From: Pelagibacteraceae bacterium
GTDB taxonomy: Bacteria > Pseudomonadota > Alphaproteobacteria > HIMB59 > GCA-002718135
NCBI GenBank assembly: GCA_002718135.1
Contig: PBDN01000005.1
Coordinates: 261 to 64,260, forward strand
DNA: 64,000 nt
Direction of reading: 5' to 3'
Numbering within the stretch: the stretch's first letter is position 1; each line of letters starts with the position of its first letter. This document shows positions 22,580 to 33,461 of this stretch, in pieces. Made by a program: the position numbers and the translations under genes. Below the pieces are notes generated by a model, which saw nothing but the letters and a program-made list of their open reading frames with translations, made no database searches and was not told the origin of the DNA.

Positions 22580-23743
22580 ATGCTACTGGAGAATTTTAAA
22601 AACCAATACTTACGTCCAATCTCAGCGGCATTGATTTTTGATGATGGAGAAATTTTATGGGGGTATGGCATAGGTGAAATTAAGTCTGTTATAGCCGAGC
22701 TATGCTTCAATACATCTCAATCTGGATATCAAGAAACTCTTACTGATCCCTCATATGCAAAACAAATTATCACTTTTACTTTTCCTCATATTGGAATTGT
22801 AGGTACAAATAATCAAGATCAAGAGTCTGGTAAAATTTATGCTGAAGGTTGTGTTATTAATCAAAAAATTGATAATTATTCAAATTGGAGAGCTGAAGAA
22901 GGTTTAGATTCTTTTTTAAAAAATAATAATATTCCTGGCATAAATGGAATAGATACAAGATATTTAACAAGAAAGTTATCTAATGAAGGGGCAAAAAAAG
23001 TTGCTCTAGTTAATTTTGGTGAAGATCAAAACAGTTTTGAAAAATTAAAATTAGAGCTGAATGAATGGAATGGTCTAGAAAATTTAGACCTTGCAACAGT
23101 AGTTTCAACTAAAAAAGAATATAACTGGCATAAAGGTTTATGGAATAATGAAGTTGCTCATAAATCTTTAAAATCTTACCCAATTGTATGTTTAGATTTT
23201 GGCATAAAACAAAATATTTTAAGAAATTTAAAAGAGTTAAATTTTGAAACTACTATTTTGCCTGCAACTAGCAATATAGGTAAAATATTGGAAAAAAATC
23301 CCAAAGGTATATTTTTGTCAAATGGGCCAGGAGACCCTGATGCTACAATAAAAATTATACTTCCAACAATTAAAGAACTTATAAAGTTAAAAATTCCTAT
23401 TTTTGGAATTTGCCTAGGTCATCAAATAATAAGTTTAGCTTTAGGAGCCAAAACTAAAAAAATGTATCAAGGTCATAGAGGGGCAAATCAACCTGTAAAG
23501 AATCTTAATAACCAAAAAGTTGAAATTACTTCTCAGAATCATGGATTTGAAGTTGATAGATCTAGTTTACCTAGTAATGTTCTTGAAACACATATTTCAT
23601 TATTTGATGGATCTAATGAAGGAATAAAACACAAAAAACTTCCCATTTTCAGTGTACAGTATCACCCAGAGGCAAGTCCTGGGCCACATGATAGTTCTTA
23701 TCTGTTCAGAGAATTTTATAAATTAGTTGAATCGAATGCCTAA
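22580..23743 (+). CDS. carA: Carbamoyl-phosphate synthase small subunit
   Basis: This 387-aa glutaminase subunit delivers ammonia to CarB for carbamoyl phosphate, the precursor of pyrimidines and arginine. The N-terminal CPSase_sm domain shows GYGIGE and [17 protein letters not shown]. The class I glutamine amidotransferase domain has the catalytic cysteine C278 (GICLGHQ) and the H362/E364 pair (YHPEASPGP). Length is normal. It overlaps carB by 8 bases when carB begins at its ATG. Confidence 0.97.
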   Translation: MLLENFKNQYLRPISAALIFDDGEILWGYGIGEIKSVIAELCFNTSQSGYQETLTDPSYAKQIITFTFPHIGIVGTNNQDQESGKIYAEGCVINQKIDNYSNWRAEEGLDSFLKNNNIPGINGIDTRYLTRKLSNEGAKKVALVNFGEDQNSFEKLKLELNEWNGLENLDLATVVSTKKEYNWHKGLWNNEVAHKSLKSYPIVCLDFGIKQNILRNLKELNFETTILPATSNIGKILEKNPKGIFLSNGPGDPDATIKIILPTIKELIKLKIPIFGICLGHQIISLALGAKTKKMYQGHRGANQPVKNLNNQKVEITSQNHGFEVDRSSLPSNVLETHISLFDGSNEGIKHKKLPIFSVQYHPEASPGPHDSSYLFREFYKLVESNA

Positions 23744-26700
23744 AAGAACAGATATAAAAAAAATTTTAATAATCGGAGCAGGACCAATAGTTATAGGTCA
23801 GGCATGTGAATTCGATTATTCAGGAGCACAAGCTTGTAAATCACTTAGAGAAGAAGGTTATGAAATAATATTAGTAAACTCTAACCCCGCAACAATAATG
23901 ACTGATCCTAATTTATCAGATAAAACCTATATTGAACCGATTACAAAAGATTTTGTTGAACAAATAATAAAGTTAGAAAAACCAGATGCTTTATTACCTA
24001 CTATGGGAGGTCAAACTGCTTTAAATGTTTCTATGGAACTTGCTAAATCAGGTATTTTAAAAAAAAATAAAGTTAAAATGATAGGAGCAAATCCAGAAGC
24101 TATTGAACTCGCAGAAGATAGGCAAAAATTTAAAAATGCAATGAGAGAAATTGGATTAAAATGTCCTGAAAGTTTTATTGTCGAAAAATTATCAAAAGCA
24201 ATTGAGGTTAAAACAAAACTCGCATTACCTCTAGTTATTAGACCAAGTTTTACTTTGGGGGGTACTGGTGGAGGAGTTGCCTACTCTGACAAAGAATTTG
24301 TTGAATTATGCCAAAGAGGGTTAAAAGCTAGTCCAACAAATCAAATATTAATTGAAAAATCTGTCTCAGGCTGGAAAGAATTTGAAATGGAAGTTGTTAG
24401 AGATAATAAAGATAATTGTATAATAGTTTGTTCAATAGAAAACATCGATCCAATGGGTGTTCACACAGGCGATAGTATAACAATTGCTCCTTCTTTAACT
24501 CTAACAGACAAAGAATATCAAATTTTGAGAGATGCAAGTATTAAAGTATTAAAAAAAATTGGAGTTGATACTGGTGGATCAAATGTTCAATTTGCTATTA
24601 ATCCAAAAAATGGTGAAATTAATGTTATAGAAATGAATCCGAGAGTTAGTAGATCCTCTGCACTAGCATCCAAAGCTACAGGTTTCCCTATAGCTAAAAT
24701 TGCAGCCAAATTAGCTATTGGATATTCCTTAGATGAATTAAAAAATGATATTACCAAAACGACCCCAGCAAGCTTTGAGCCGACAATAGATTACATAGTT
24801 ACTAAAATACCAAGATTTACATTCGAAAAATTTAGTGGTGCAGATTCAAATTTAACTACTTCTATGAAGTCTGTTGGCGAGACTATGAGCATAGGAAGAT
24901 CATTTAACGAAAGTCTCCAGAAAGGATTCAGTTCACTTGAATATGGTTTGGATGGATTAGACATTCCACAAAATTTAAAATTGGATAAAAAAAATATTTT
25001 AATTGATTTAAAAAAACAATCTTCACAAAAACTTTTAACAATAGGTCAGGCTCTTAGATTAGGTATAGAAACAAAAGAAATTAATAATATTACAAAATAC
25101 GACCACTGGTTTATAAATCAACTAAAATCAATTATTGAAATTGAAGAATTTATAAAAAAAAATGAAATTAATAAAGAGATATTGTTGATAGCAAAAAAAA
25201 ATGGATTTACTGATAAAAAAATATCTAAATTAAAAAATTGTTCTGAAATAAAAATAAGAGAACTAAGATGCAGCAATAATATTAAACCAATATTTAGACT
25301 TGTAGATACATGTGCGGGAGAATTTTCATCACAGACCCCTTATCTTTATTCAAGTTATGATTGGAATTTTGAAAACAAAGCATTTTGTGAGTCGAATCCA
25401 ACGAATAATAAAAAAATAATTATACTTGGGGGTGGTCCTAATAGAATCGGTCAAGGTATAGAATTTGACTATTGCTGTGTTCATGCTGTTTATGCATTGA
25501 AAGAAAAAGGATTTGAAACGATAATGATAAATTGCAATCCAGAAACAGTATCTACTGATTACGATACCGCCGATAGATTATATTTTGAACCACTTACAGC
25601 CGAAAGTGTTCTCGAAATTTATAAAAAAGAAGAAGAGAATGGAGAAGTGCTTGGAGTCTTTGTTCAATTTGGTGGTCAAACTCCATTAAAAATTGCAAAT
25701 GAAATAGAAAAGGCTGGTGTAAAAATTTTGGGAACATCAACAGAAGCTATAGATTTAGCTGAAGATAGAGATAGATTTAGTGAAATTTTAAGAAGTTTAA
25801 ATATTAAACAACCTAAAAATGGATTTGCTAAAAATATTGATGAGGCAATCCATATTGCTAAAGATATTGGATATCCAGTATTAATAAGACCTTCTTATGT
25901 TTTAGGTGGAAGAGCAATGGAAATTGCTTACAATGAAAACCATTTAAAGTCTTTCACTAAAAATGCATTAGATGTGTCATCTAATAACATTATTTTAGTT
26001 GATCAATATCTTGAAAATGCAACAGAAATAGATGTAGATTTAATTAGAGATAATAAAGGTAATATATTTGTTGCTGGTATAATGGAACATATAGAGGAAG
26101 CTGGGATACATTCAGGTGATAGTGCTTGTTCCTTACCACCATTTTCGATTAATTCACAAATGCAGAAAGAAATAATTAATTTGGTATCTAAAATTGCAAA
26201 CAAAATTAAAGTTGTAGGTTTAATGAACACGCAATTAGCTATTAAATATAATAATATTTATGTTTTAGAGGTAAATCCTAGAGCTAGTAGAACAGTACCT
26301 TTTGTGGCTAAAGCAAGAGGGATTCCAGTAGCAAAAATAGCAGCAAAAGTAATGACAGGAGACTTGCTTGAAAAAATATTATCTCAAAGTAAGATTAAAG
26401 AATTAAACACATTTAATGTTAAAGAATCTGTATTCCCTTTTAATAAATTTGATGGTGTAGATTTAGTTTTAGGACCTGAAATGAAATCTACTGGAGAAGT
26501 TATGGGAATTGATAATACTTTTTTATCTGCATTTGCTAAAAGTCAAATCGCATGTGGCACTATTTTACCATCAAAAGGTAAGGTCTTTATATCAATTGAT
26601 GATGACAACAAAAAATTTATTGTAAAAATAGTCAAAAAATTAATAAATTTAAGCTTTACATTGATTGCTACCAGGGGGACAGCCAGTTTTATAAAAAAAC

Positions 26701-26966
26701 ATAATATAAAAATAGAAACTATCAATAAGGTAAAAGAAGGCGATCCTCACATTGTTGATGCTATAAAAAATAATGAAATTGACTTAGTGATAAACACAAC
26801 TAAAACTCAAGGCTCCATCAGAGATAGTTACAGTATTAGGAGAACTTCTCTTACAAATAATATTCCCTATTATACTACAATTGCTGGAGCAAAAGTAGCA
26901 GTTGATGCTATTGAACACTTGAAAAAAAACAAGCTAAAAGTTAAAAGTTTACAAGAATTATCTTAA
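23736..26966 (+). CDS. carB: Carbamoyl-phosphate synthase large subunit
   Basis: This large subunit (1076 aa from the chosen ATG) builds carbamoyl phosphate from bicarbonate, ammonia and two ATP. The two homologous ATP-grasp halves are visible. The first starts [20 protein letters not shown], and the second starts near residue 560 with [14 protein letters not shown]. The final 130 residues form the MGS-like allosteric domain. A TTG at 23727 would add three residues, but the ATG at 23736 gives the canonical MPKRTDI start. Later ATP-grasp motifs such as [18 protein letters not shown] and [16 protein letters not shown] confirm the assignment. Confidence 0.97.
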   Translation: MPKRTDIKKILIIGAGPIVIGQACEFDYSGAQACKSLREEGYEIILVNSNPATIMTDPNLSDKTYIEPITKDFVEQIIKLEKPDALLPTMGGQTALNVSMELAKSGILKKNKVKMIGANPEAIELAEDRQKFKNAMREIGLKCPESFIVEKLSKAIEVKTKLALPLVIRPSFTLGGTGGGVAYSDKEFVELCQRGLKASPTNQILIEKSVSGWKEFEMEVVRDNKDNCIIVCSIENIDPMGVHTGDSITIAPSLTLTDKEYQILRDASIKVLKKIGVDTGGSNVQFAINPKNGEINVIEMNPRVSRSSALASKATGFPIAKIAAKLAIGYSLDELKNDITKTTPASFEPTIDYIVTKIPRFTFEKFSGADSNLTTSMKSVGETMSIGRSFNESLQKGFSSLEYGLDGLDIPQNLKLDKKNILIDLKKQSSQKLLTIGQALRLGIETKEINNITKYDHWFINQLKSIIEIEEFIKKNEINKEILLIAKKNGFTDKKISKLKNCSEIKIRELRCSNNIKPIFRLVDTCAGEFSSQTPYLYSSYDWNFENKAFCESNPTNNKKIIILGGGPNRIGQGIEFDYCCVHAVYALKEKGFETIMINCNPETVSTDYDTADRLYFEPLTAESVLEIYKKEEENGEVLGVFVQFGGQTPLKIANEIEKAGVKILGTSTEAIDLAEDRDRFSEILRSLNIKQPKNGFAKNIDEAIHIAKDIGYPVLIRPSYVLGGRAMEIAYNENHLKSFTKNALDVSSNNIILVDQYLENATEIDVDLIRDNKGNIFVAGIMEHIEEAGIHSGDSACSLPPFSINSQMQKEIINLVSKIANKIKVVGLMNTQLAIKYNNIYVLEVNPRASRTVPFVAKARGIPVAKIAAKVMTGDLLEKILSQSKIKELNTFNVKESVFPFNKFDGVDLVLGPEMKSTGEVMGIDNTFLSAFAKSQIACGTILPSKGKVFISIDDDNKKFIVKIVKKLINLSFTLIATRGTASFIKKHNIKIETINKVKEGDPHIVDAIKNNEIDLVINTTKTQGSIRDSYSIRRTSLTNNIPYYTTIAGAKVAVDAIEHLKKNKLKVKSLQELS

Positions 26967-27005
26967 ATATATTGACTTAAAAAAAATTTATACCATCATA
27001 TACAA

Positions 27006-27479
27006 ATGAATAAAATCCCAATGACATCTATAGGATTTGAAAATCTGCAATCAGAACTTAAAAAACTGTTAAATGAGGATAGACCAAATATTATCTCAGC
27101 AATCGCTGAAGCCAGAAGTCATGGTGATTTATCAGAAAATGCAGAATATCAATATGCAAAAGAACAGCAAAGTTTAATTGAAGGAAAAATTGCAGATCTA
27201 GAAAGTGCTATAAGTCGAGTGGAAGTAATTGATGTTAATAGTATATCTGGTGATGAAATTAAATTTGGAGCTACAGTAGAAATTAAAGATGATGATAATG
27301 GGGACATATCAGTATATCAAATTGTTGGAGAATATGAATCTGATATTAAAAATAAAAAATTGTCTGTTAGTAGCCCTTTGGCAAGAGGATTAATTAATAA
27401 AACAGTTGAAGATGTAGTAGAAATCAACAGCCCTAAAGGCACAAAAACCTACACTATACTATCTGTAAAATACATTTGA
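27006..27479 (+). CDS. greA: Transcription elongation factor GreA
   Basis: This 157-aa factor rescues backtracked RNA polymerase by stimulating transcript cleavage. The N-terminal coiled-coil domain has the acidic-tip region SENAEYQYAKEQQS, in which the conserved D/E residues project into the polymerase channel, and the C-terminal FKBP-like domain ends with SPKGTKTYTILSVKY. Length is typical (158 in E. coli). It lies 39 bases after carB and overlaps the ELM1-like gene by four bases. Confidence 0.96.
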   Translation: MNKIPMTSIGFENLQSELKKLLNEDRPNIISAIAEARSHGDLSENAEYQYAKEQQSLIEGKIADLESAISRVEVIDVNSISGDEIKFGATVEIKDDDNGDISVYQIVGEYESDIKNKKLSVSSPLARGLINKTVEDVVEINSPKGTKTYTILSVKYI

Positions 27480-28411
27480 ATTTTGAAAATTTAAATATTT
27501 GGTCAGTTACTGATGGCTCTCAAGGAATGATCAGTCAAACTAATGGTTTAGCTAAACAATTCAGTACAAAAGTCACGCAAATAAAAACTGATCTTGTTTT
27601 TCCATGGAACAAATTACAACCAGGAATTTTACCAATATATAAATGGATTTTTAAAATAGAAATTCCAAATAATATTGTTCCTGATATGGTTATTTCTTGT
27701 GGTAGAAAGAGTATTTATTTATCTCTTTATTTAAAAAAAAAATATAAACAAATTATCAATATTCATATTCAAAACCCTAAAATTTCAAGCGAAAATTTTA
27801 ATTTTGTAATTTCGCCTAATCATGACAATTTTTATGGAAAAAATATATTAAACTCAGTTGGAGCTTTGCATCATTTTACTCATATAAAAAATAATTCAAA
27901 AGAAAATTTATTAACTTGTATTATAGGAGGAGATAACCAACACTATTATTTTGATAAAAAAGAAATAATTGATTTATGTGAGAAGATATTGGAAATAAAA
28001 AAAAATAATAATGATCTGAAATTACTTTTTATTACATCAAGAAGAACTTCAAAAAAAATAAAAAAAATTTTATTAGAAAAAATGAATAGTATATCTACAA
28101 TTTGGACTGGGGAAGGTACAAATCCTTATGAATATGCTCTAAAAAATTCTTCATTTTTTATAGTTACATCTGATTCAACTTCAATGATAAGTGAATCTGC
28201 TGTGACAAATAAACCAATATATATTTTTCATTTACCTTTTAAAAGAAAGAGCAAAAGAATAGAAAATTTCCATAAAGAGTTTAATTCACTAGGAATAACT
28301 AGAAATTTAGAAAACATTAAACTACTTCAAAAATGGACCTATGATTCATTGAATGAATCTAAAAGAATTGCTAGTATTATCAAAAAAAGAATTATAGAAG
28401 AAAACTTATGA
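27476..28411 (+). CDS. ELM1/GtrOC1 family protein (putative nucleoside-diphospho-sugar glycosyltransferase fold)
   Basis: This 311-aa protein matches the family named after plant mitochondrial fission factor ELM1, common in alphaproteobacteria. Typical features are IWSVTDGSQGMISQTNGLA at the N-terminus, PDMVISCGRKS, the TCIIGGDNQHY segment and FIVTSDSTSMISESAVTNKPIYIF, which resembles the donor-binding region of GT-B glycosyltransferases such as MurG/LpxB. The molecular function in bacteria is not known. It uses a TTG start that overlaps the greA stop (TTGA) and is itself coupled to the downstream oxygenase by ATGA. Confidence 0.82.
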   Translation: MNFENLNIWSVTDGSQGMISQTNGLAKQFSTKVTQIKTDLVFPWNKLQPGILPIYKWIFKIEIPNNIVPDMVISCGRKSIYLSLYLKKKYKQIINIHIQNPKISSENFNFVISPNHDNFYGKNILNSVGALHHFTHIKNNSKENLLTCIIGGDNQHYYFDKKEIIDLCEKILEIKKNNNDLKLLFITSRRTSKKIKKILLEKMNSISTIWTGEGTNPYEYALKNSSFFIVTSDSTSMISESAVTNKPIYIFHLPFKRKSKRIENFHKEFNSLGITRNLENIKLLQKWTYDSLNESKRIASIIKKRIIEENL

Positions 28412-29022
28412 ATCTTGAAAAAATTACCCTCTCAAAATGTCCATTTAAACATTGGGAAATTTATGATTGTTTAGATCAAAAAGCATTAGATGAAATATCA
28501 TTTTCCAATATCCCTGAAGGACAAAGAGCATATGATGGTACCAGAGCAGCAGATTATACGGGTGATGGAATTGATGGAAAATTAAGACTTTTTATTGATA
28601 ATAACAACTCTGATGATTATCCAAATTTGACAAAGGTTATTAATGAACTTCAAAAAAGAGATATGTATCAAAAAATAGGTAATATAATTGATAAAGATTT
28701 AAGCAATTCTTTTTTAAGATTAGAAATAATTGGTGACAAAAAGGGATTCTGGTTAAAGCCTCATAAGGATATTCAAGAAAAATTGATGACAATGATGATT
28801 TGGGCAAATCCATATAATGAATCTTCCAGTTTAGGTACAGATTTATATGACAATGATTTTAAATTAGTAAAAACAGTTCAATATAAACATAATAATGGAT
28901 ATTTTTTTTCATCAGGTGAAGATACTTGGCATGGCCTTGAACTGAAAGAAATAAAAAAAGAAAGACGTTGTATACAAATTAATTATGTTAGCTTTAAAAC
29001 AGATTGGCCAGTTGAAAATTAA
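28408..29022 (+). CDS. 2-oxoglutarate/Fe(II)-dependent oxygenase-like protein
   Basis: This 204-aa protein carries the facial triad of 2OG-Fe(II) oxygenases: H119 and D121 (KPHKD), then H175 (TWHGL), with R187 (ERRCIQINYV) placed to bind 2-oxoglutarate. A strand with MTMMIWANP and the TDLYDND segment separate the ligands as in prolyl-hydroxylase-like folds. The substrate is unknown. It overlaps the ELM1-like gene (ATGA), suggesting a joint role, perhaps modification of a surface glycan or a protein, but this is inference. trxB follows after 23 bases. Confidence 0.75.
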   Translation: MNLEKITLSKCPFKHWEIYDCLDQKALDEISFSNIPEGQRAYDGTRAADYTGDGIDGKLRLFIDNNNSDDYPNLTKVINELQKRDMYQKIGNIIDKDLSNSFLRLEIIGDKKGFWLKPHKDIQEKLMTMMIWANPYNESSSLGTDLYDNDFKLVKTVQYKHNNGYFFSSGEDTWHGLELKEIKKERRCIQINYVSFKTDWPVEN

Positions 29023-29045
29023 ATAATCAAAACAATATTTATTTT

Positions 29046-29990
29046 ATGAGTAATTTAATCAACACAGATGTCTTAATAATTGGTTCAGGACCAGCAGGTT
29101 ACTCTGCAGCAATTTATGCAGCAAGAGCTAATCTAAAGCCTCATTTAGTTTCTGGATTAGAACCAGGAGGTCAGTTAACAATTACAACTGACGTTGAAAA
29201 TTATCCTGGATATGGGAATGTTATTCAAGGTCCTTGGTTAATGGAACAAATGAAAGAACAGGCATTAAAAGTTGGAACAAAATTTCATCATGATATTGTT
29301 AATAATGTTGATTTCTCACTCAATCTATTTAAAGCAGCAACTGACTCAGGATTAAGTTTTGAATCAAAAACAATTATTATTGCTACTGGTGCTCAAGCAA
29401 GATGGTTAAATATAGAATCAGAAAGTAAATACAAAGGTTTTGGTATATCAGCTTGTGCAACTTGTGATGGTTTCTTTTTTAAAAATCAAAACATAGTTGT
29501 GGTTGGTGGAGGTAATAGCGCTGTAGAAGAAGCTTTATATCTAACAAATTTTGCTTCTAAAGTAACATTAATTCATAGAAGAGACAAACTTAGAGCTGAA
29601 AAAATTTTACAAGACAGACTTTTTAAAAATCCAAAAATAAACATAATTTGGAATCACAAGGTTAAAGAGTTTATTGGTTCAGATGAACCATTATCTCTAA
29701 AGCAAGTACGTTTAGTAAATGTTGAAGATAATAGTGAAAAAATTTTAGAAGCTACGGGTGCATTTATAGCTATTGGTCATGATCCATCAACTTCTTTATT
29801 TAAAGGTAAAATTAATATGGACCAAGAAAATTATATTATAACTAAGCCTGATAGTACAGAAACAAACATAAAAGGTGTATTTGCAGCAGGAGATGTAAAA
29901 GATAAGATTTTTAGACAAGCTGTAACTGCTGCTGGTATGGGGTGTATGGCAGCTTTAGAGGCTGAAAAATTTATTGCTGAAAATTACTAA
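29046..29990 (+). CDS. trxB: Thioredoxin reductase
   Basis: This 314-aa FAD enzyme passes electrons from NADPH to thioredoxin. The FAD-binding motif is [18 protein letters not shown], the redox-active pair is C137/C140 (ACATCDG), and the NADPH motif is [16 protein letters not shown]. The C-terminal GVFAAGDV and [19 protein letters not shown] motifs complete the fold. The length matches bacterial low-molecular-weight TrxB. Its TAA stop overlaps the TAG stop of the convergent rpmJ gene by 4 bases. Confidence 0.97.
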   Translation: MSNLINTDVLIIGSGPAGYSAAIYAARANLKPHLVSGLEPGGQLTITTDVENYPGYGNVIQGPWLMEQMKEQALKVGTKFHHDIVNNVDFSLNLFKAATDSGLSFESKTIIIATGAQARWLNIESESKYKGFGISACATCDGFFFKNQNIVVVGGGNSAVEEALYLTNFASKVTLIHRRDKLRAEKILQDRLFKNPKINIIWNHKVKEFIGSDEPLSLKQVRLVNVEDNSEKILEATGAFIAIGHDPSTSLFKGKINMDQENYIITKPDSTETNIKGVFAAGDVKDKIFRQAVTAAGMGCMAALEAEKFIAENY

Positions 29991-30112
29991 CCTTGTCTGG
30001 CTTTCATTCTAGGATTTTTTTTATTAATAATATAAATCCTACCCTTTCTTCTAACTAATTTGCAATCTTTATCTCTTGTTTTTGCAGATTTAAGTGAGCA
30101 TCGAACTTTCAT
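29987..30112 (-). CDS. rpmJ: 50S ribosomal protein L36
   Basis: This is a 41-codon gene. Translating 30112 to 29987 gives a peptide that starts [11 protein letters not shown] and ends [13 protein letters not shown], which is the alphaproteobacterial form of L36. The core KxRDxxCxxVRRKGRxYxIN is intact. It lacks the full CxxC...CxxxxH zinc motif of the C+ form, having only C5 and C17, so it is the zinc-independent type. It lies convergent to trxB, sharing the bases CTAA so that each strand has its own stop. The 189 bases upstream to guaC hold only AT-rich sequence. Confidence 0.95.
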   Translation of the reverse strand: MKVRCSLKSAKTRDKDCKLVRRKGRIYIINKKNPRMKARQG

Positions 30113-30301
30113 AATAAGTAAACAGGTCAATAAATTCTTTAGTTAAAATTGTCAAACATATATTAAAAATAAGCTATAAAATTATATATTTTAGTGCAAA
30201 TAAGTGCCTAATATGGAAAATTATTTTTTTACTTAGATGTAAAATAATTTATATAAATTTTATTTTTATTTCTATTAGTCTTAAAATAAAAATTTTTTTA
30301 T

Positions 30302-31339
30302 CTAAATCTTTCCGAAGGTGTCATTATATTGATTATTAACCCTTATAAAAGTTGTGCATTTACTTAATTGCTTTAATGTTGGCGCTCCTACATAAGTACA
30401 ACTACTCCTAATACCTCCCAATATATCCCTTATTGTTTTCTCAAGAGATGGTCTATAAGTTATTTTTACTTTTTTACCTTCAGAAGATCTATAATCTGCT
30501 AATCCGCCGTAATGTTTTGTATTAGCCTCTTCTGAACTAGATCCATAAAATTCAATATATTTGTTTCCATTCTCTTCTATAAGATTACCACCACCTTCCG
30601 AGTGTCCTGCTAACATGCCGCCAAGCATCACAAAATCAGCTCCAGCTCCAAAACCCTTTGCTACATCTCCAGCACATGTACAACCACCGTCAGCTATTAT
30701 ATGTGCACCTAAACCATGAGCAGCGTCAGCACACTCAATTACAGCGCTTAATTGAGGATAACCAACACCTGTTTGAATACGCGTTGTGCATACACTTCCT
30801 GGACCTATACCAACTTTAACTATATCAGCACCACTTAAAACTAATTCCTGTGTCATATCAGCTGTTACAACATTACCAGCTATTATTGTTTTTTTTGGGT
30901 ATTTTTTTCTAACATTATAAACGAATTGACTAAAATTTTCAGAATAACCATTTGCCACATCTATACATATAAACTGAAAATTTGGGTATTTTACTATTAA
31001 TTTTGTTAATCGATTAAAACTCTCTTTGCTTGTTCCACAACTTAAAGCAACCAAACTATGAATCATTTTATTTTTGTATATTTTGTTGATATCTTTAGAT
31101 TCATGCTGTTTAGTTAGTGCGGTCATAAGTTTGAAAGATGCTAGTTTTTTTGCTACTTCAATTTCTCCAACACCATCCATATTAGCAGCAATTATAGGCA
31201 CCCCATTCCATTTTAATTGTGAGTGTTTGAATTGATAATTTCTGCTCAAATCAACTTCTTTTCTACTTTTTAAAGCACTTCTCTTGGGCCTAAAAAGCAC
31301 ATCTGAATAATCTAATTTTAATTCTTCCTCAATACGCAT
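30302..31339 (-). CDS. guaC: GMP reductase
   Basis: This 345-aa enzyme converts GMP to IMP with NADPH in purine salvage. The sequence follows E. coli GuaC closely: [21 protein letters not shown] at the start, [28 protein letters not shown] and the catalytic cysteine C184 in [11 protein letters not shown]. The [12 protein letters not shown] and [13 protein letters not shown] segments match GuaC better than IMP dehydrogenase, and the CBS domains of GuaB are missing. An in-frame start at 31498 would add 53 residues that overlap ispA and resemble nothing in the family, so the ATG at 31339 is chosen. Confidence 0.95.
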   Translation of the reverse strand: MRIEEELKLDYSDVLFRPKRSALKSRKEVDLSRNYQFKHSQLKWNGVPIIAANMDGVGEIEVAKKLASFKLMTALTKQHESKDINKIYKNKMIHSLVALSCGTSKESFNRLTKLIVKYPNFQFICIDVANGYSENFSQFVYNVRKKYPKKTIIAGNVVTADMTQELVLSGADIVKVGIGPGSVCTTRIQTGVGYPQLSAVIECADAAHGLGAHIIADGGCTCAGDVAKGFGAGADFVMLGGMLAGHSEGGGNLIEENGNKYIEFYGSSSEEANTKHYGGLADYRSSEGKKVKITYRPSLEKTIRDILGGIRSSCTYVGAPTLKQLSKCTTFIRVNNQYNDTFGKI

Positions 31340-31401
31340 AGAAAATAATCGATTTAAAGTAATAAATAATTTACAGATTAAAACAAATAATAAAATTAAA
31401 A

Positions 31402-32283
31402 ATGGATATAAATATCTTAATAAACAATAATAAAGCCACTTTTGATAAATACTATCTTTCACTATTAAAAAATAAGTTAGGTGACTCGATTCTATCAAAA
31501 GCTATGATATATGGATCTATGAGTGGGGGGAAAAGAATAAGACCTTTTCTACTTTATCAAGCATCAAAAATTGCAAATATCTCAAAAAGTAATTATTTAA
31601 TCTTAGCCTCTTGTGTAGAATCAATACATTCATATTCATTAATACATGATGACTTACCTAGCATGGATAATGATGATTATAGAAGGGGTAAGCTGAGTAC
31701 ACACAAAAAATTTAATGAAGCAACTGCTATATTAGCAGGTGATGCGCTTCATGATCTTGCGTTTGAGTTAATATCAGAAAAACTTACAAATGTTGATAAT
31801 AAAAAAATTGTTGAATTAATTAATTTCATGTCAAAGTCTATTGGTTTTGATGGTTTAGCAGGTGGTCAATCTTTGGATCTATTATATGAAAGAAAAAAAA
31901 TTAAACAAAAAAAAATATTAGAAATGTATAATAAAAAAACAGCTAAATTATTTGAATTTGCTTTTAGTTCACCTTTTTTAATTTCAAAAAATTCTAAGGA
32001 ACTTATTAACTTTAGTAAAAATTATGGATCACTATATGGATTATTATTTCAAATTATAGATGATTATATTGATGAAAAAAAATCTTTTAAACAAATTGGC
32101 AAAACACCTGGTAAAGATAAAAAACAACAAAAAAGTATCTTAATGAATTACATTGGTAAAAAAAATATTTATGAATTTTGTAACTATAAAATAAATAAAT
32201 TTAAAAAAAAATATTCAAAACAAATAAAGTTATACCCTGAATTAGAAGAAATTCTGTTTCATTGTGTAAAAAAACTTAATTAA
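31402..32283 (+). CDS. ispA: Farnesyl/geranyl diphosphate synthase
   Basis: This 293-aa polyprenyl synthase condenses isopentenyl diphosphate with allylic diphosphates to make farnesyl diphosphate. The first aspartate-rich motif is DDLPSMDND (from D83) and the second is DDYID (from D220). GGKRIRP near residue 42 binds the diphosphate, and the FARM spacing is that of bacterial FPP synthases. In many relatives it lies with xseB and dxs, and neither is here. Its start is 62 bases from guaC in a divergent arrangement. Its stop shares TTAA with the convergent DUF2177 gene. Confidence 0.94.
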   Translation: MDINILINNNKATFDKYYLSLLKNKLGDSILSKAMIYGSMSGGKRIRPFLLYQASKIANISKSNYLILASCVESIHSYSLIHDDLPSMDNDDYRRGKLSTHKKFNEATAILAGDALHDLAFELISEKLTNVDNKKIVELINFMSKSIGFDGLAGGQSLDLLYERKKIKQKKILEMYNKKTAKLFEFAFSSPFLISKNSKELINFSKNYGSLYGLLFQIIDDYIDEKKSFKQIGKTPGKDKKQQKSILMNYIGKKNIYEFCNYKINKFKKKYSKQIKLYPELEEILFHCVKKLN

Positions 32284-32684
32284 GTAATTATTTTTTTAGC
32301 TATAAAAATACCTAATGATGAAGAAAAAGCCGTTAGGAAACCACCCCAGAACATATCTACAAATACAACATATGGTGACCAGCCTTTTAAGACTGCCATA
32401 TTTGTTAAATTATAAGTTCCATATGCAACAAAGCCAAAAATAAAACCGATATATATTGACCTGGTTATTGAGTTTAAATCTAAAGATGGTTGAATAACTA
32501 CTATAGTCATGCCAAACATGTAAATAAGATAAAATAAAAAAGCAGCCCACATAATAGGCTGATCGAGAAGTAAATTACCTATATGAGGTCGATAAAAAGA
32601 TTTAGTAGCAAAACTAAGCCAAATAACATCTATTATTAAGAATATTAATGAGGCTAATAAGGCTGATATTATCAATACTTTCAT
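32280..32684 (-). CDS. DUF2177 family membrane protein
   Basis: This is a predicted inner-membrane protein of about 134 aa with four hydrophobic segments. It matches the DUF2177 family pattern: IIDVIWLSFATKSFYRPHIG after the first segment, MWAAFLFYLIYMFG, YGTYNLTNMAVLKGW and a final WGGFLTAFSSSLGIFIAK segment. No function is known for the family. A start at 32720 would add 12 residues, but the ATG at 32684 gives a clean MKVLIIS membrane-segment start. It shares the 4-bp TTAA double stop with ispA and lies between ispA and tRNA-Val. Confidence 0.8.
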   Translation of the reverse strand: MKVLIISALLASLIFLIIDVIWLSFATKSFYRPHIGNLLLDQPIMWAAFLFYLIYMFGMTIVVIQPSLDLNSITRSIYIGFIFGFVAYGTYNLTNMAVLKGWSPYVVFVDMFWGGFLTAFSSSLGIFIAKKIIT

Positions 32685-32799
32685 AAACTTAATATATATT
32701 AATTTAGAAAAAAAAAACAATAAATTTTAAAAATCTAAAGACAATTTTGTAAGCAATATATTTTTAAAAAATAAAAAACATTTAGCCATATTAAATTAT

Positions 32800-32874
32800 T
32801 GGTGGGTGCGACAGGGATTGAACCTGTGACCCCTTGCATGTCGAGCAAGTGCTCTACCACTGAGCTAAGCACCC
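32800..32874 (-). tRNA. tRNA-Val(GAC)
   Basis: A 75-nt cloverleaf is encoded, including the 3' CCA. The D arm is GCTC-AGTGGTA-GAGC, the anticodon stem CTTGC/GCAAG encloses loop TCGACAT with anticodon GAC, the variable loop is GGGTC, and the T arm is ACAGG-TTCAATC-CCTGT. The acceptor stem GGGTGCT/CGCACCC pairs at six of seven positions, with T7 opposite C66. Position 33 is C instead of the nearly universal T. The rest of the molecule looks intact, so I call it functional with some caution. Confidence 0.88.
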
Positions 32875-32960
32875 ATTTTATTGAGTAATTTCTATATCAA
32901 ACCTTATTAAAAATAAAATTATTATTCTAAAATTTAAATAAATCTATAAAAAACTTAATT

Positions 32961-33461
32961 ATGAATTCAAATATAAGAACTATAAAAAAAGGTGATGTAA
33001 AACAAACCCTTTACATATATAATTATTATATTGAAAATTCCTTTTCTAATTTTGAAGAATCAAAAATATCCATATATAAATTTAATTTATTAATAAAAAA
33101 AACACTTACAAATAAGTTACCTTTTTTAGTTATTGCTATTAATAAAAAAATATTGGGCTTGGCTTATTTAAGTAATTATAGAAATAAAAGTGGTTATAAA
33201 TTTGCATTTGAAAACTCAATATATATACATCCTGAATTTCAAGGTAAGGGTTTAGGAGCAAAATTGCTAAAAAAATTAATTCAGATCTCAAAAACAAATA
33301 AAAAAATTAAAAATATTATTGCAATAATTGGAGATAGTGAAAATATAGCCTCTATAAAACTGCATAAAAAAACTGGATTTAATCATATTGGAGTAATAAA
33401 AAAAGTAGGCTTCAAAAAAAATAAGTGGATAGATTCAATTATAATGCAAAAAAAAATATGA
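32961..33461 (+). CDS. GNAT family N-acetyltransferase (phosphinothricin/methionine sulfoximine acetyltransferase-like)
   Basis: This 166-aa acetyltransferase has the acetyl-CoA motif A HPEFQGKGLGAKLLKKL near residue 92-108, preceded by an AYLSNYR strand and followed by IAIIGDSENIASIKLHKKTGF. The N-terminal YNYYIENSFSNFEE matches the start of the PAT/MddA subgroup, which acetylates phosphinothricin or methionine sulfoximine/sulfone. The real substrate cannot be told from sequence. It is coupled to the flavin reductase gene by ATGA at 33458. Confidence 0.85.
   Translation: MNSNIRTIKKGDVKQTLYIYNYYIENSFSNFEESKISIYKFNLLIKKTLTNKLPFLVIAINKKILGLAYLSNYRNKSGYKFAFENSIYIHPEFQGKGLGAKLLKKLIQISKTNKKIKNIIAIIGDSENIASIKLHKKTGFNHIGVIKKVGFKKNKWIDSIIMQKKI

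Noticed and set aside
30113..30301. Possible terminator or small RNA in the 189-base spacer between guaC and rpmJ
   Set aside because: Only an imperfect A/T inverted repeat near 30256-30300 is seen, with no G-C stem and no conserved RNA signature.
31340..31498. 53-residue N-terminal extension of guaC
   Set aside because: Runs through the ispA coding region and looks like non-coding reverse complement; the ATG at 31339 matches the GuaC start.
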